Below are positions 23,016-34,731 of a stretch of DNA of 64,000 bases, one piece after another (within the stretch, counting starts at the first letter, position 1; each line of letters opens with the position of its first letter). This DNA comes from Moniliophthora roreri (lineage: Eukaryota > Basidiomycota > Agaricomycetes > Agaricales > Marasmiaceae): assembly GCA_001466705.2 (NCBI GenBank), contig LATX02000177.1:124001-188000 (forward strand). Direction: 5' to 3'. The translations under genes and the position numbers were made by a program. A model generated the notes under the pieces. The model was not told the origin of the DNA and did not search any database. It saw nothing but the letters and a program-made list of their open reading frames with translations.

Positions 23016-24420
23016 TCAAACCTCGTTCACCGTCGAACTTGAATCCGCTTTTGATTCTAGATGCGCCGCCTTGATAATATCATCGATGAACAGCGCCGGC
23101 TGTCTCGTTTCTGATTCTTCGCTACTACTCGGTCTTGCATTCAATCTACGACCAGAAACATAAGCCATGAGAGCGAGGAAGAGAAAATAGAGATACTAAC
23201 GAAGCAAGCAAGGAATTGGTGTACAACTTTGAGAGTATGAGGTCCCACGCGAAGAAGCTGTTTCATTTTCTCTTGATCAATAACCTATGGAACCCAACAG
23301 CGACGAAGAGCACTCACTAGTTGCCGCCCTGAACAGCGATGAAGATAACCGCATCGGAACATACAGCTAGGGCTGTGAGGGCGCCTGTTTGTACGCTCAC
23401 TAAGAAAGTAAACATATGATGGTTAGCATGTGCCACCCTAAAACAGAGATCTATAACGTACTTCGGATAACCCTTGTGACATACGAATCAAACGGTGTCT
23501 TCATGCCGCCCCTTCTCGAATTCTATCGCCATGTCAGTATCAAGAGAGATGAACATGAGGAGAAGCGTACCAAAGCCCAAACCAACCCGCCGGTAATAAC
23601 GACGTCCGTCACACTGCTCGCTACGAGCCAAGTAATCGCGGCAGCGGGACCCGGTCCCGATCTGTTGAACATGTCTCTTCGACTGAGGACAACAGAGCAG
23701 AGGAACATGCCGCCAGCTGCCAATGTAGGCTATTAGTCAACTCACGCGCATCAGGGTGGGCCACGGGAGCATACCAAGCGAGCAGACGGACAGACAACAG
23801 CCGATAATAGGTAGGATCTTGGATTTGGTTATCACATACAAGCGCCAGGCGAGGAAGATTTGAACTGGGGTTGATATGAGTGTCTGGTAGAGAGGGCTCG
23901 TTAGATGAAGATCGGCTAGGCGACGCTTTGGGACGTACAGTGGTAATAGCGTCGGCGGGTAAGACTATGGTTTGTCATTAGTCAGTATCACAGAAGGCGG
24001 CTCGTGCGACTTACACGTTGGTGGGCCATGCATCGCACCTAAGAGGTCAGCCGAGTCAGCTCGCGGAATCACTCGCCAGAGAGGTGAATATGACAAACCT
24101 CCCAAAGTGATAAGAGGCTGCCATATTAATGCAATATCAAACATGGTGTTGGCAAATTCAGCTACCATAAGGTATGCCACAAGTATTTTGAACCATATTG
24201 AGTCCCTGCAAGATCTCCATAAGCAACCTGAGAGAAACGATGATTCTGCGGGGGACAACTTACTTTCCGTATCGCGAAAAGTAGATGTACGTCTGTACGA
24301 TGAGGATCTGTGAACGTCGTATAAGCCTGTTTTGAAAGCTAGCGTGTAAGATCTGAGACTACGCACCCCGAGGAATACCGCGTCTAGCAGTACTCCAATG
24401 AGCATAGGCGCAAACCTACA
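23016..24420 (-). CDS. DUF6534-domain multi-pass membrane protein
   Basis: Minus-strand exons give the family layout: APMLIGVLLDAVFLG joined to ILIVQTYIYFSRYGK at the N terminus (about 24410-24265), a segment with ILVAYLMVAEFANTMFDIAL (about 24215-24120), a VQIFLAWRLYVITKSK block (about 23870-23820), SGPGPAAAITWLVASSVTDV and VITGGLVWALV (about 23680-23590), and SKLYTNSLLAS spliced to LNARPSSSE near the end, stopping at 23016. These match DUF6534, a basidiomycete family of about seven membrane segments with no assigned activity. It lies inside a cluster of another multi-pass family but is not a member of it. The first exon is unresolved; a frame at about 25237-25080 containing FDLGHIPGPFVI could be it. 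Several internal introns were inferred rather than proven. Confidence 0.7.
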
Positions 24421-26418
24421 TAGTTTTCATCAGTAAGCCTGAACCAAGCACATGAAGTGAGGAAGACAACAGACGTCTCGGCGATTCCAATGGACCTCAT
24501 GACGGGTCTTTTTTTTTCTGGGATTTCTCCATGACAGATGTGTAGGTTTAAGTATACGGCTGTGGTGCAGAGTACACGAGGGACGCGATGGAAACAGGCA
24601 TCATTGATACTGCTTGAGCTTTGAGAGATTGATGGTGTAGGCACATTTTAGCCAGAGAAAAAAATGACAGAAATGAGATCCACACATTATTCGCATATCA
24701 TCATATCATGATTTGATCTGATGTGCAGTAGGCATTGAGTTGACCAAGGCTAACCATGTGAAGGTGGCCCGATAGGGAGGAGGCTGAAGGGTAAATCTGA
24801 GAGAATCTGAGAAAATGAAATTTCTGTGAATATTAAAAGACAAAATAAGAATCAACCAATAGTAGGAATAAAACGGAGACGTACCGTATCTCAGACAACA
24901 CGCTGCAACACACATGTTCCAAAAACCCATCAGATACACAAACACCAGCTCAGGCGCTTGGCGAATTCAATGGTATTTTTTTCTCTGGGAAGCTGAACCA
25001 TCGGGCGTCCTGGAGAAGGGTTAACGAAAAGCCTCGTATCAGTGGAGATGTTCAGGAAGTGCATGGATCGTACTCACGCTCCCGACGTCGTACAGCCTCA
25101 AGAACTTTGATGACAAATGGTCCTGGGATATGACCCAAGTCAAAAGAGCTTGGAAAAATATTCTGGGCTGTGTAGAAACCTGAGTGTGTCGAAGAGGGGG
25201 AGAGCAATGTACAGCAGTGGGGACCAAGCGAAGCCATGGTGAAGAGATTCAGAACGGGAGGTCACAGTGGTGTGACAACTTTGTGACCTTGCTCTCTCTG
25301 CACGATTAGCGACGTCGTATATAACTACAGACTCAGCGTCCCGCGTTGTTTCGCCTAAAGGACTTGCTCAAACCTACCAACGCGCGTCTTTCTCCACGAC
25401 TGCTGATACGAACTATCGTGGCGGACGCTGGCCTTTTTACGACCGTTCTAATTTAGTTCTAGTACTCGACGGTCTTTCGTTTATTGTGGCAACCCGATTA
25501 TGGTCGACGATCGGTAAGTATATATGAAGCGATGCCCCAAGAGCCACGAGACGTCAATGCGGAACTGATCTCGGGAGCTTGACGCTCGGCAACACCTGGA
25601 GACTGGAGATGCCTGTACACACAATGTGCACAATGTGCGCACGTCGACATACCAGTGAGTCTCACTAAGCATACAATTGGGTGACTCACAAAAACTCTCA
25701 CGAACCTTCAGAACCAATTTGTGGGAGACCAGTTGTTTCTTTTTTGATGTAAGTCTTCCCTTATTCAAAGTTCCGTGCCTGGCTAAGGGACCTGTTAGGT
25801 AACTGTGTGTCGGTCCAACGATACAGCCCTCATTGATTTGCTCTAGTCGAGACGTCTCACAAGTTCTCAGATACTTTGGGACCCCGATGTATCTTCATCA
25901 GTCATGGATGACATCTCAGATTGCGGATGAAAAGCTCTGACGAATCTACATATGTCCATCGAAAGATAAATCCCGCTTTTTGATGCAGTGAAAGGGGGTT
26001 AGAAATCTCCGGTACTGGGATCAGAACACGTTCACCAATACCTCTTTGTAATGTTCAAGGCATCGCGAGCCGCCGTCAGCGCCCCCATTGGTAAGGAAAT
26101 ATTCAATCCTTTTCTTGCTCATTGTAAGGGAATTCTCCGAGGTATACGTGAGAGGTGGCGTCGGTGACGGTCAGTATGTGTCCTCGTCTTTATAGTAAGT
26201 CTAGAGAATGAACCGCGTCTTGGATCTTTTATGGTTATGATCATCCGCGAGTGACTCATCCGACACTTATTTGCCAGAGGCACTATGTGCCGGCAGTTTC
26301 TGGCAATGACGAAGGCGTTCGTGGGTGCTGGGGTGCTGAGAGGCTGGTTTTCGTGACTCACTGCAACATAAAATATTCGTCCCTTCATTCGTAGCGATTG
26401 CTTCGTTCTTAGTCGACT
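24421..26418. other. Intergenic or unresolved 5' exons of the DUF6534 gene
   Basis: On the minus strand, exon-like frames occur at about 24630-24450, 24945-24890 (a hydrophobic LVFVYLMGFWNMCVAACCL) and 25237-25080. Some may be 5' exons of the DUF6534 gene, or remnants of a second related gene. From 25240 to 26418 I see nothing coding; this is the promoter side of the next plus-strand gene. Confidence 0.35.
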
Positions 26419-28020
26419 ATGGTTAAAGCTGGATAACCTTTGTTCACTCTCTTTCTCCCCTTTCCGTCACCTGGGCGCATCTTCAAACTCCTGGGAGGAA
26501 TGCCGAATTCACCAGAGATACACTTACCACTTGCTAGTTTTATTCATATGATCAGTGGGTGTTCCGTTTCCTGGGATATTGGTTTTACTAATGTAACAAA
26601 GGCTGCTCCATTCTTTCCTATCTATTATCTCGTCGAACCCCTTCATTCTACAACCTCCGCCGATGGAAAGCCCTAAACTGGGCGAAAATATGTATGATTG
26701 GAATTTTCTTCAATTCGTGAGTGCATTCGAATTTGCTGGTAAACGGACGTCTGACTGGGAACCAATTCCAATAGTTGGATGTTCACTTTTTTCTGTGAGT
26801 AGTAATGCATCACAGGGCCAATCTCTCCCTAGTGTTCACGCGATCCTTTTCCTTCGTAGCAGGAGTGCTCGTTACAGGTAGCCGCCTACGTGGAAATACG
26901 ATTGCTTGCTCCCTCGCGATTATATCCTGCATTATCTTCCTAGGAAGCACGAAGGTCAATCGTTCTCGTGATGCACTAAAAGACGGTTCTAATATTTTGC
27001 CACAGCTGTTCATTTACGCCTTCCTGACAGAGAAGGTCGGTATTCACCGGTTGGCAGTGCGAATTCGCCTGACGCTGAGTACTCCCTGGTAGGTATGGAT
27101 TGTCTGGTCCGGTGGTTTGCAGACTCCTCGTCACAAAGCCAAGGTGTACGGAGTTTGTGGCTTTGTGATGCTTGGATATCTCGGATTAGGTATCGTGTTC
27201 TTGCTATCGAGGTGGAGTGAGATACGGAGTCGCGAAGGAGATACGTGTTATATCGGCGTCAGTCACTCAGCGTGAGGACTTATACTTAAACCCTGTGCGC
27301 TTCACCGTCTGAAGAGCATGCTTCCCCCCAGCTCCGTCGCTCTTATGTCGTATGATATAAGTCAGACCATCTTCTTCACTGCGATGTTCCTTTGGCCATT
27401 TTGGCGCTCCCACATCATTAGTTCACACCTTAGGGGCATCGCGAGAAGGACCTTATGGTAAGAATGAGTATAACTAACGCCACCGCACGTCATTTGAACT
27501 CAAAATTGTATTCTAGCGGTACCTTGGCAAGTTTGACATTATCTGCAGTAAATCGATACCTTGGAGACGTGACTCATTCTGACGCTCATGCAGGGAAATG
27601 CAAGCACAATGATTGCCCTTGGCAGCGAGGAGCCCGGCTGGGTATGCCTGAGTATCTGCGTGACTGATGTGAGTAATGTTCTCATTTAAATTCTTTGACG
27701 ACTAACCTGCTCTAGGTGTCATTAAATGCCTTGATTCTATACTGGATCAGTTCTGGGACACGGACCTACGTGTCGGAAAGTTTATCGTTGCCCCATATCA
27801 CCGTGACCATCGATACCAAAGATCAAAGCCAAATCAGTGCGCGTGAGACGTTCCAGGTGAGATGATTCTGTTCTTGAATCGACTGTGGTATGAATATGGA
27901 ACGTTAGGTTGCTAGTCGTAGGTACATCATTCCAATATCCCCTAATCTGAGTGCTGCACCGTACCCTGCAACTGCAATGGGCTCAGTAGGAACTCAGCGT
28001 AGTAGGAGATATTCGGTTTA
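26419..28020 (+). CDS. Multi-pass membrane protein, paralogue 4
   Basis: Same family as paralogues 1-3 and 5. Identifiable exons give LSYLLSRRTPSFYNLRRWK with NWAKICM (about 26600-26715), a segment ending in SCIIFLGSTK (26870-26955), LFIYAFLTEKV (about 27005), WIVWSGGLQTPRHKAKVYG and a membrane segment (27095-27270), TAMFLWPFWRSHIISSHL (27380-27435), GTLASLTLSAVNR (27518-27560), GNASTMIALGSEEPGWVCL (27593-27650), LNALILYWISSGT (27725-27765) and a final exon ending RRYSV at 28020. An apparent frame break near 26600 disappears if an intron ends at AAAG there. The start at 26419 is the first plausible ATG but is not confirmed. Confidence 0.6.
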
Positions 28021-29609
28021 GTTCAATATTCCTCCCTAACGCCCTAAATCATCGTTATTGTTATTTACTGAGGAACATACACGTTTGTTTAGCACCTTTT
28101 GAGTCTACAGGTTCGCACTTGCTTCCAAGAGAAATGCAGAAGGACAGACAATGATATTCAAAGTACCTCGGGGTAGCGGCGCGGGATATGCGGCAAAAAG
28201 AGAAAAGGAAAAGAAAAAAAAAACAAATGACGAGACAGGAAGTCACATCGGGCGATATATGCTGGCAGTCATCGACAGTAGACTTGCCGCAGTGGGCCAT
28301 CAGGCCTCAGGCTTGATGGCAATTACGAGTCCGTTTCCTGAGATCAACCGATGATGAGAGCGAAGCAGAACGGCGAAAGTCATGAAAGGAACCAAACAAA
28401 ACGATCTATCGACATCTATCGGACCACAACTTTCCCTATTAATGCCAAGGGCCGCGAGCCAGGTTTTGTGCCGGCGCAGCGGGCGTTTCTCCAGTATCTT
28501 CCATATAGGGAAAAGATTGGCCCGGGAAGAAGGAGACGGAATCCTCGTAAACTCGGACTCGTAGCTACGCCCAGCCTATTGTCTCCGTTCAACGGTGGTC
28601 CTTGCAATGTGGACCTGATTATATTAATTTATTGATGAGTATTGTGTGTCCTGTTTCTATCGGACCAATATGCTGTCTATATCCGGGGAATCTAGCGAAC
28701 TAAATATTGGCTCAATGGCTTCAGGAGCGGGGTAACAGACTGTATTTACTTTCCCTGCTCCTCCCTCTCTTGTAATCCTTTGCCTTCAGGGAGGTCAAAT
28801 ACTCACTCTGGACGTAATTATGGCATGGGACGGTCGGGCTTTCCAAATTCCATTGCTCGAAAAGACCTTACGGAAGTGTCACATCGTGACGATATTACGT
28901 AGGTCGTATCGATGCTGAAGATACGGAGACAACCTAAAATAGGACACATATATAACTATAAGAGTGCTTCGGCGGTGTTGACATACGGATAATTCTACCG
29001 CGACGAGTGGAGCCATGTCTAAGCTGTATAGAGGGGGATAGGCGGTAGTTACTGCTTCGTCGAAGCTAAGAATATGTTTTAGCTATAAGATGAACTGTCG
29101 GCAACGTACGTGACATCAATAGAAAGCACTTTTCAGTTCGTTGGGATAACAACGACACCATGCTTCCGGATCAAATAATCAGCGAGACGCAGTGCAAAGA
29201 ACTTTTTTTTTTTGAATGATGAATCCGCCGTAACGGAGTTACGGTAGGCTCGGCTTCGGTCAAGGTGTAACTGATAATTACGGTTAATTGCGTCGCCCCG
29301 GGTCAAACCAGGAGGCATGAGGTTTCCAAGAAACGGGATCCGTGAACCTATGTTGGGCCCATTCAGAGTCAAGCATACTGGTAAAATCCAGGGGGTCTGA
29401 CCTTCAGGGTAAGGAAGGTATATCATTTATGATTCATTTGCATGATAAAGCACGACGAAAAATGACAAGAATAATGATAGGCGGTCCAATGGCGAAACAA
29501 CTAGTAAAGCGAATGGCGTCGAGAACGCGAGCGCTCTGTCGCGCTACTGGAATATCGACTCGAATGTTTTAGGTGAGAGGGTTGTACATGAGACTGCAAA
29601 ATGTATGGG
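28021..29609. other. Intergenic, nothing recognised
   Basis: Short overlapping frames only, with none resembling a family. An A-rich purine run (28197-28230) and a T-run near 29203 are the only notable simple sequences. The region separates the 3' ends of two convergent paralogues. Confidence 0.5.
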
Positions 29610-31127
29610 TTAGTAAGTTATACGACTCGGTGTGTAGATCATTTTTACACTTAATCCGTGGAGTATACTGCCGACCGACCCATTGAGGCATGGGTTTTCG
29701 GTCGGGATGTTCGTTGCACAGATTTCGAGTAAACTTGAGTCCATCACAGGCTTCGATGATGTCCCAGAGCAGATCCAGTACAGAATCCACACGTTTAGCA
29801 CAATCTATGACGGTGGGGTAAACTGAGTGAACAAAGGCAGCGTAAGGCATGGTAGGGAAGACTCACATCGGCCACACAGATGCTTCTGCAGACCCAGATC
29901 TGCTGTGTATACTTTTGCACGATCATGCCCGCCACGTTTCCCTGGATGAGATCGGATCAGTACTCTATCTGATCTTATACACACTACCAGCACTCACAAG
30001 CGATATCATTACACCAATGATAGCACCGCTGACAAGTCAGTCTGAAGGACGTTCACATTTGCACCTGGTTACTCACTAGAAGGTCCTCTTCGCTATTTCT
30101 CGTAATTGGGGACTCATAAGGTACGACCGCCATAACGGCCACAGAAAGATCCCTGTGAACAAAAGGCTCTGCAAAATGTCGCATGTCACCACCGAAATCG
30201 TCCTTGAAGGTGCCAACATGAGATTGGCTTCAGTGGTTGATAATGAGAAAACACTTACGTGACGCGTTCAAAGCTAATCACGCACATCTGATCCTTCCTA
30301 ATGTGAATGTGGTACCCAGTACCCATCCAGAGAGCATATACTGCAGTATAGCCAACCAAAATAGTACCACATATCTTGTAGAGCTTCATCTTAAAGCGAG
30401 GTATGCTAAACCCACCAGACCATACAATGTAGGCCTTCCGAGAAGACTGAGTCAAATCAGAACGACATACTTGAGCGATTCTTACCCTTTCAATCAGAAA
30501 AGCGTTAATCAAAATCTGTGAGACAATGAGCAAGTGACATGGAGGACGAAGAAGCATTTGGCCACCTTAGTACTCCCAATGAAAAACAGACAGGAAAAGA
30601 TCGCTATTTTGCAGATAGCTGGATCTCGTATCGCTCCTACCCCGGTCACGAGGATCCCAGCTGTGTTGAAGATGAGTCTAGCCAACGTGAATATAATAAT
30701 TCACGACTAACAGGAGAAGACAAAGAGCCAACTGTGTCCATAAATTCAATGGCAATAATGAGATGATCACAAAATGGGTACGCTTACGAATTGACCAACA
30801 CCAGAAGTAGGCACACCCTGCCCCAAGTAATGTGTCTCCACTGTCGCAAATCATTCAATGAGGGTGCACGCCGTGCAATAAGATATGAAAGAAGGGATGC
30901 GCCTAGATACCGTGAGCTCACTCGACAGCGTTGAGAAAGCGACGACAGACGTACCTAGCAGGTGTAAACAGCTTATGAGAGTCTTGAGAAGGCGATGATT
31001 CGCCGGTGCTGAGTCCATTATTGATTAGTAGTCGTAGTTGAGTCGCAGTTGCAAGAGATAGATGGGAGCGGCAGATCAGCCAAAGTGTGCACAGCGAAGT
31101 CAAGGTTTGCAAAGATAAGGGTGCCAC
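29610..31127 (-). CDS. Multi-pass membrane protein, paralogue 5
   Basis: The start at 31127 opens a hydrophobic N-terminal exon that runs into FTPARYVCRRF, the counterpart of FTPAQYHYLQ in paralogue 2. Following exons give LLSYLIARRAPSL and WRHITWGRVCLLLVLVNS (about 30905-30790), AGILVTGV through FSCLFFIGSTK (about 30670-30570), ILINAFLIERV (about 30510), YIVWSGGFSIPRFKMKLYK and a membrane segment (30430-30255), FTGIFLWPLWRSYLMSPQL (about 30160-30095), SGAIIGVMISLV (about 30030-29995), GNVAGMIVQKYTQQIWVC (about 29945-29890), and a last segment (LNVWILYWICSGTSS) with a short tail ending at 29610. The tail lacks the RRxS ending of paralogues 2-4. Exon ends were not all verified, but every conserved block is present and in order. 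Confidence 0.65.
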
Positions 31128-34100
31128 TTATTTATCGTACTCAAGCAATGCTGGGACATCATTAAAGCTGTCTCATGCATGAAACCAGGGGGTCAAGCTA
31201 TGCTTCAGGGTCGGTGCTCCTCCGGAGTTGTTCGCTTTGAATGATGATGAAAGGACAAAGAAGAAGAGGCGCTACAGTATACAATCGCTAACGCCATTGA
31301 AAATGAGCCTGAATCGGCTTCCACAGATGCAGGTCCAGGTTGCAAGGTACGAGGTTGGTTACGAAGTCACGGTGAAAGTCACGATGTGGGCTTGTCTGGG
31401 CTTGTTTGTCACACGGTCTAGACCCCAGCCAACCTTTTCTAGTCGTTCAGCTTCGTCTGTCATATGCTGACTCCCAACTGAGAGAACTCTAGGTTGGGCT
31501 GGGGGCGAGCAAAGCTCGACCGGGAACGCGGAGGGATCACGCCTGGGTGGGATCCCCCGACGAGTTTTGTTCTCCAAGTGCAAGTCAGCAAATTAGTTAT
31601 ATAACTATACTGAGGCTATACAAGATCGGCGTAAATAATATACTACTATCACTTCAAAGTTCAGTTACTGATCCTATGGAGGGGGGGTCGGGTGGGTAGA
31701 AACGCGAGAAAGGACTGGAAGAGGGATACGGGCTGTGAATGGACTGTCGGCGACACTGTACGTGGCAGCGAAGGAGAAGAAACTGTCCGGCTTAGTCGTC
31801 ACACTAGCCGCTCAGTTGGAACGCTGATGCCGACACCTGCTAGCTTCGCTTCGGCGGTGTCGGCATCTATACTTCAAATTCTGAATCTTCAACTCACACT
31901 GAATTCACTAGGGGCATTCGTCTATGGCAGAAATTATGCGCAAATAACACACCATGAGCAGCCCTGGAAGCTTAGGATCGTCTGCAGACACCGCGTTTAC
32001 TGTACGCATCGCTTCAAGTCCTCGACGTTCGAATTTTCAATCTCAGGTCTCCGTTACACCAAGTAATCCTTGAAGCTTCAAGTCATGTCTTGCAATTGGG
32101 TGACGATAGTATGGAAAAGGTGCGCGACGCGATATTTTCCAGGAGCCATCGCTGATCGTAACAAGTCTAGTACCAGTGCTTCCAACCCTCTTTCCATTTC
32201 GTCCGTCATTCATTACTTCCCCAGAGCCATGTCGCAATGTTATCAACTTACTTTCAACTCATCCCAATTTTAACCGTGTTATACTCGGCACTATCTCAGA
32301 GAAAACTACAGTTAAACATGGGTTACCTAAACGTGTCACCCTGCGCCGAACGAATTGCTAGATAAGAAATTAAATCGTCGTGACGGACCATAGCTTCGGT
32401 GTCCTGGAAATTTTGTCAATTTTGCATGTTTATCACGCCGGTGCGTCCTATGCTTCTCTTTTTGTTTCGCTTCCAGAAAGTTGACTAGACTGCAGTTTCC
32501 GAACGAACCTGCAGCACACCTCCTATATGTTCTCGAGTTCTCAAAGGTTCAACAGGTATATTGCAACCAGGGACTGTAGTAGATGCTGCCGAGATTGTAC
32601 ATCATTCTTCTTCCTCCTCGCTTCACGCACTCATTTCGGTTCTCAACCGTAGCTCTTCGTGATCGGTTATTATGCTTGTCTTCCGCCGCAACAGACGTAC
32701 TCACTTCCATGAGGCTCTGGAACGTACAACCTCATTGTACATCTCAAACATGACTTTGGCGTTGACATGAGTAGCGGATGGTATCCTTGCTTCGCGAATC
32801 GGAGTTGCGATAGTGCGGTTAGGTTTGAGGCTGCTATGCCGACTAGGAAGGCCGTAAAGGCGACAGATTGCCTTGGTTTAGAGGCAGCGACCTGGGTGAG
32901 TCATTTAGCGACGCCGACACAAGTGATGTAGGACCCAGGTTCTTTTTCGCCTCAGACTATCTTCAAAGTCACTTTCAAAGTCGCCTCAGGAGTGAGTTCT
33001 CGATTACCCTTTGGTGCTCAGACCGCTGATAATCTCCGCTAATCAGTTACGGACTTCTCTCGCGAATGTCAGCTCAATGTCAGCATGGACATGTAATCGC
33101 AGGAAATCAGGTCGGCATTGCATCAGTGAGCACTGTCAACCCTCGATCACAGCTGTGTATCAATATATCAATGTTCATGCATAGCTCTACAATCAATGAT
33201 TTTGAGACATTCAAGTCACCCAAAATCACAGAAGAACCAATGAGATTTCAACAGCGAAAGCTCGTCTCGAATGATAGCAACTCTATATTTGGGGTAAGCG
33301 GAAATCCGGAGTAGAAAGTTGGGACCTTTGTGGAGAACGCCTGAAAAAACAGCGTTCAGCGCTCGGGTCTTCTATCACCGCATCTCTGTTGATGGAGTCC
33401 AGGCTACTCTGAATCCATGATTGACAGCTAAGAACTTTAGTTCCAGCAAACACCAAAGCTCTATTTCGGCTCAGTCTTGGGGTATCCGCCTATATAACCA
33501 TAAATAGCCGTTGAGCTCCACAAAATTGAAGCTCATCGTTTACCACCTCCCTGATCGGTATCAAATCATAGGATCCTTGCTGTGCTCGTTGACCTGCTAG
33601 GCAATGGGGTCATCACTATCCCGGATTATATGAAATCTTCGGTGCCACCATCAGTTGGACGATGGAATGTCGTTATCTGAGGGTGAGCGGAGGCTTCCTT
33701 TTCCTTCTCAGTTCACAGGGGATACTAAACATACTTCATTAAGAGAAACTAGAAATGGAGCACCAATCGGCTTCAAGTTTGCTTAGGCCGATTTGAGCGC
33801 TGGCTTGGACTTTCTCACCGGTAACTAGTCTATCTCCCGCTCTGAATACAGCAGTACCAATTTCTTTGGCAGCGGTCCAGACTGACGTCGATTCTGATTC
33901 ATGCTGTTTGGTACAATGTGATACTTTAGCCTTCCATATAAACGAAGCAAGGTCCGGTGCTCAACTGGTGCTATCGCCTGGTATCCTTGACTAATGGCCT
34001 TTTCTCTCGGCTTGCAGTACCCACTGGTATTCTCCGACTCTCGGTTTCAAACTCCCCACTAATTGGGCAAGTAATACGTCGTCATCACCGAGCAAGACCA

Positions 34101-34731
34101 CGACTCTCCGCACCCAGAACCCGCGGTCAAGCCACTCGGTAATAAGATATGACAGACCCGCGAAACCCGTCGTCCGTATCCATGGCTTACTTGGGAGATT
34201 TACCCAAAGGGTTCAGGGACGCATCGCTCTTCGACATCCGTCGTTTGACTCGTATGTATTACCTTGAACTCTGAGTAGTCGTTTGGGGAAACTTCAGGTG
34301 CCAGTTACGGATGACTGCCCATTTGTCGAGGTACTTGATGGTACCTTTGGATAACGTTGACATCCGAGCCGCAGCCTCTGTTCTTCCGGTTTGAGATTGC
34401 TTGCTGTATATACTCTATGTACCCCCAGCCTAGTCCTTTTATTAGCCCTGTAAAACGTTAAAAACTCCGGACAAACCCTTGAGAAACAGCAGTATCAACA
34501 CAGGAAAATAAGGATCTTCTTTTTGCATGTTGCATGAGAAATCAACATCGGGAAGATTTGAATGACAGTCGTTCCGCATATGGAGTAATGGGGTAATAGT
34601 ATAGGGCAAATCAAGTGACCGGATGGTTTTTACCACATCCCACATGTCGACAGCGTCGGATTAGAGAGGTCTTCCCTTCCTGTCATCTACCACCACAGCT
34701 AGTTACGGGCAGCAAGCAATACCCACATGTT
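31128..34731. other. Intergenic or unresolved gene remnants
   Basis: No gene could be assembled. Protein-like stretches on the plus strand include DMSSGWYPCFANRSCDSA near 32765, QLCINISMFMHSSTINDF near 33155 and AYLGDLPKGFRDASLFDIRR near 34185. They may be exons of an unrecognised gene or decayed remnants. A 12-bp perfect stem with an 18-nt loop lies at 31827-31868. Confidence 0.3.

Noticed and set aside
26440..26676. Apparent frameshift in paralogue 4 before the NWAK block
   Set aside because: An intron ending in AAAG near 26600 gives an uninterrupted match to the LSxLxxRRxP block of the other paralogues, so no frameshift is needed.
31827..31868. 12-bp perfect stem with 18-nt loop
   Set aside because: Too short and isolated to assign a role; reported only as a note in the intergenic entry.
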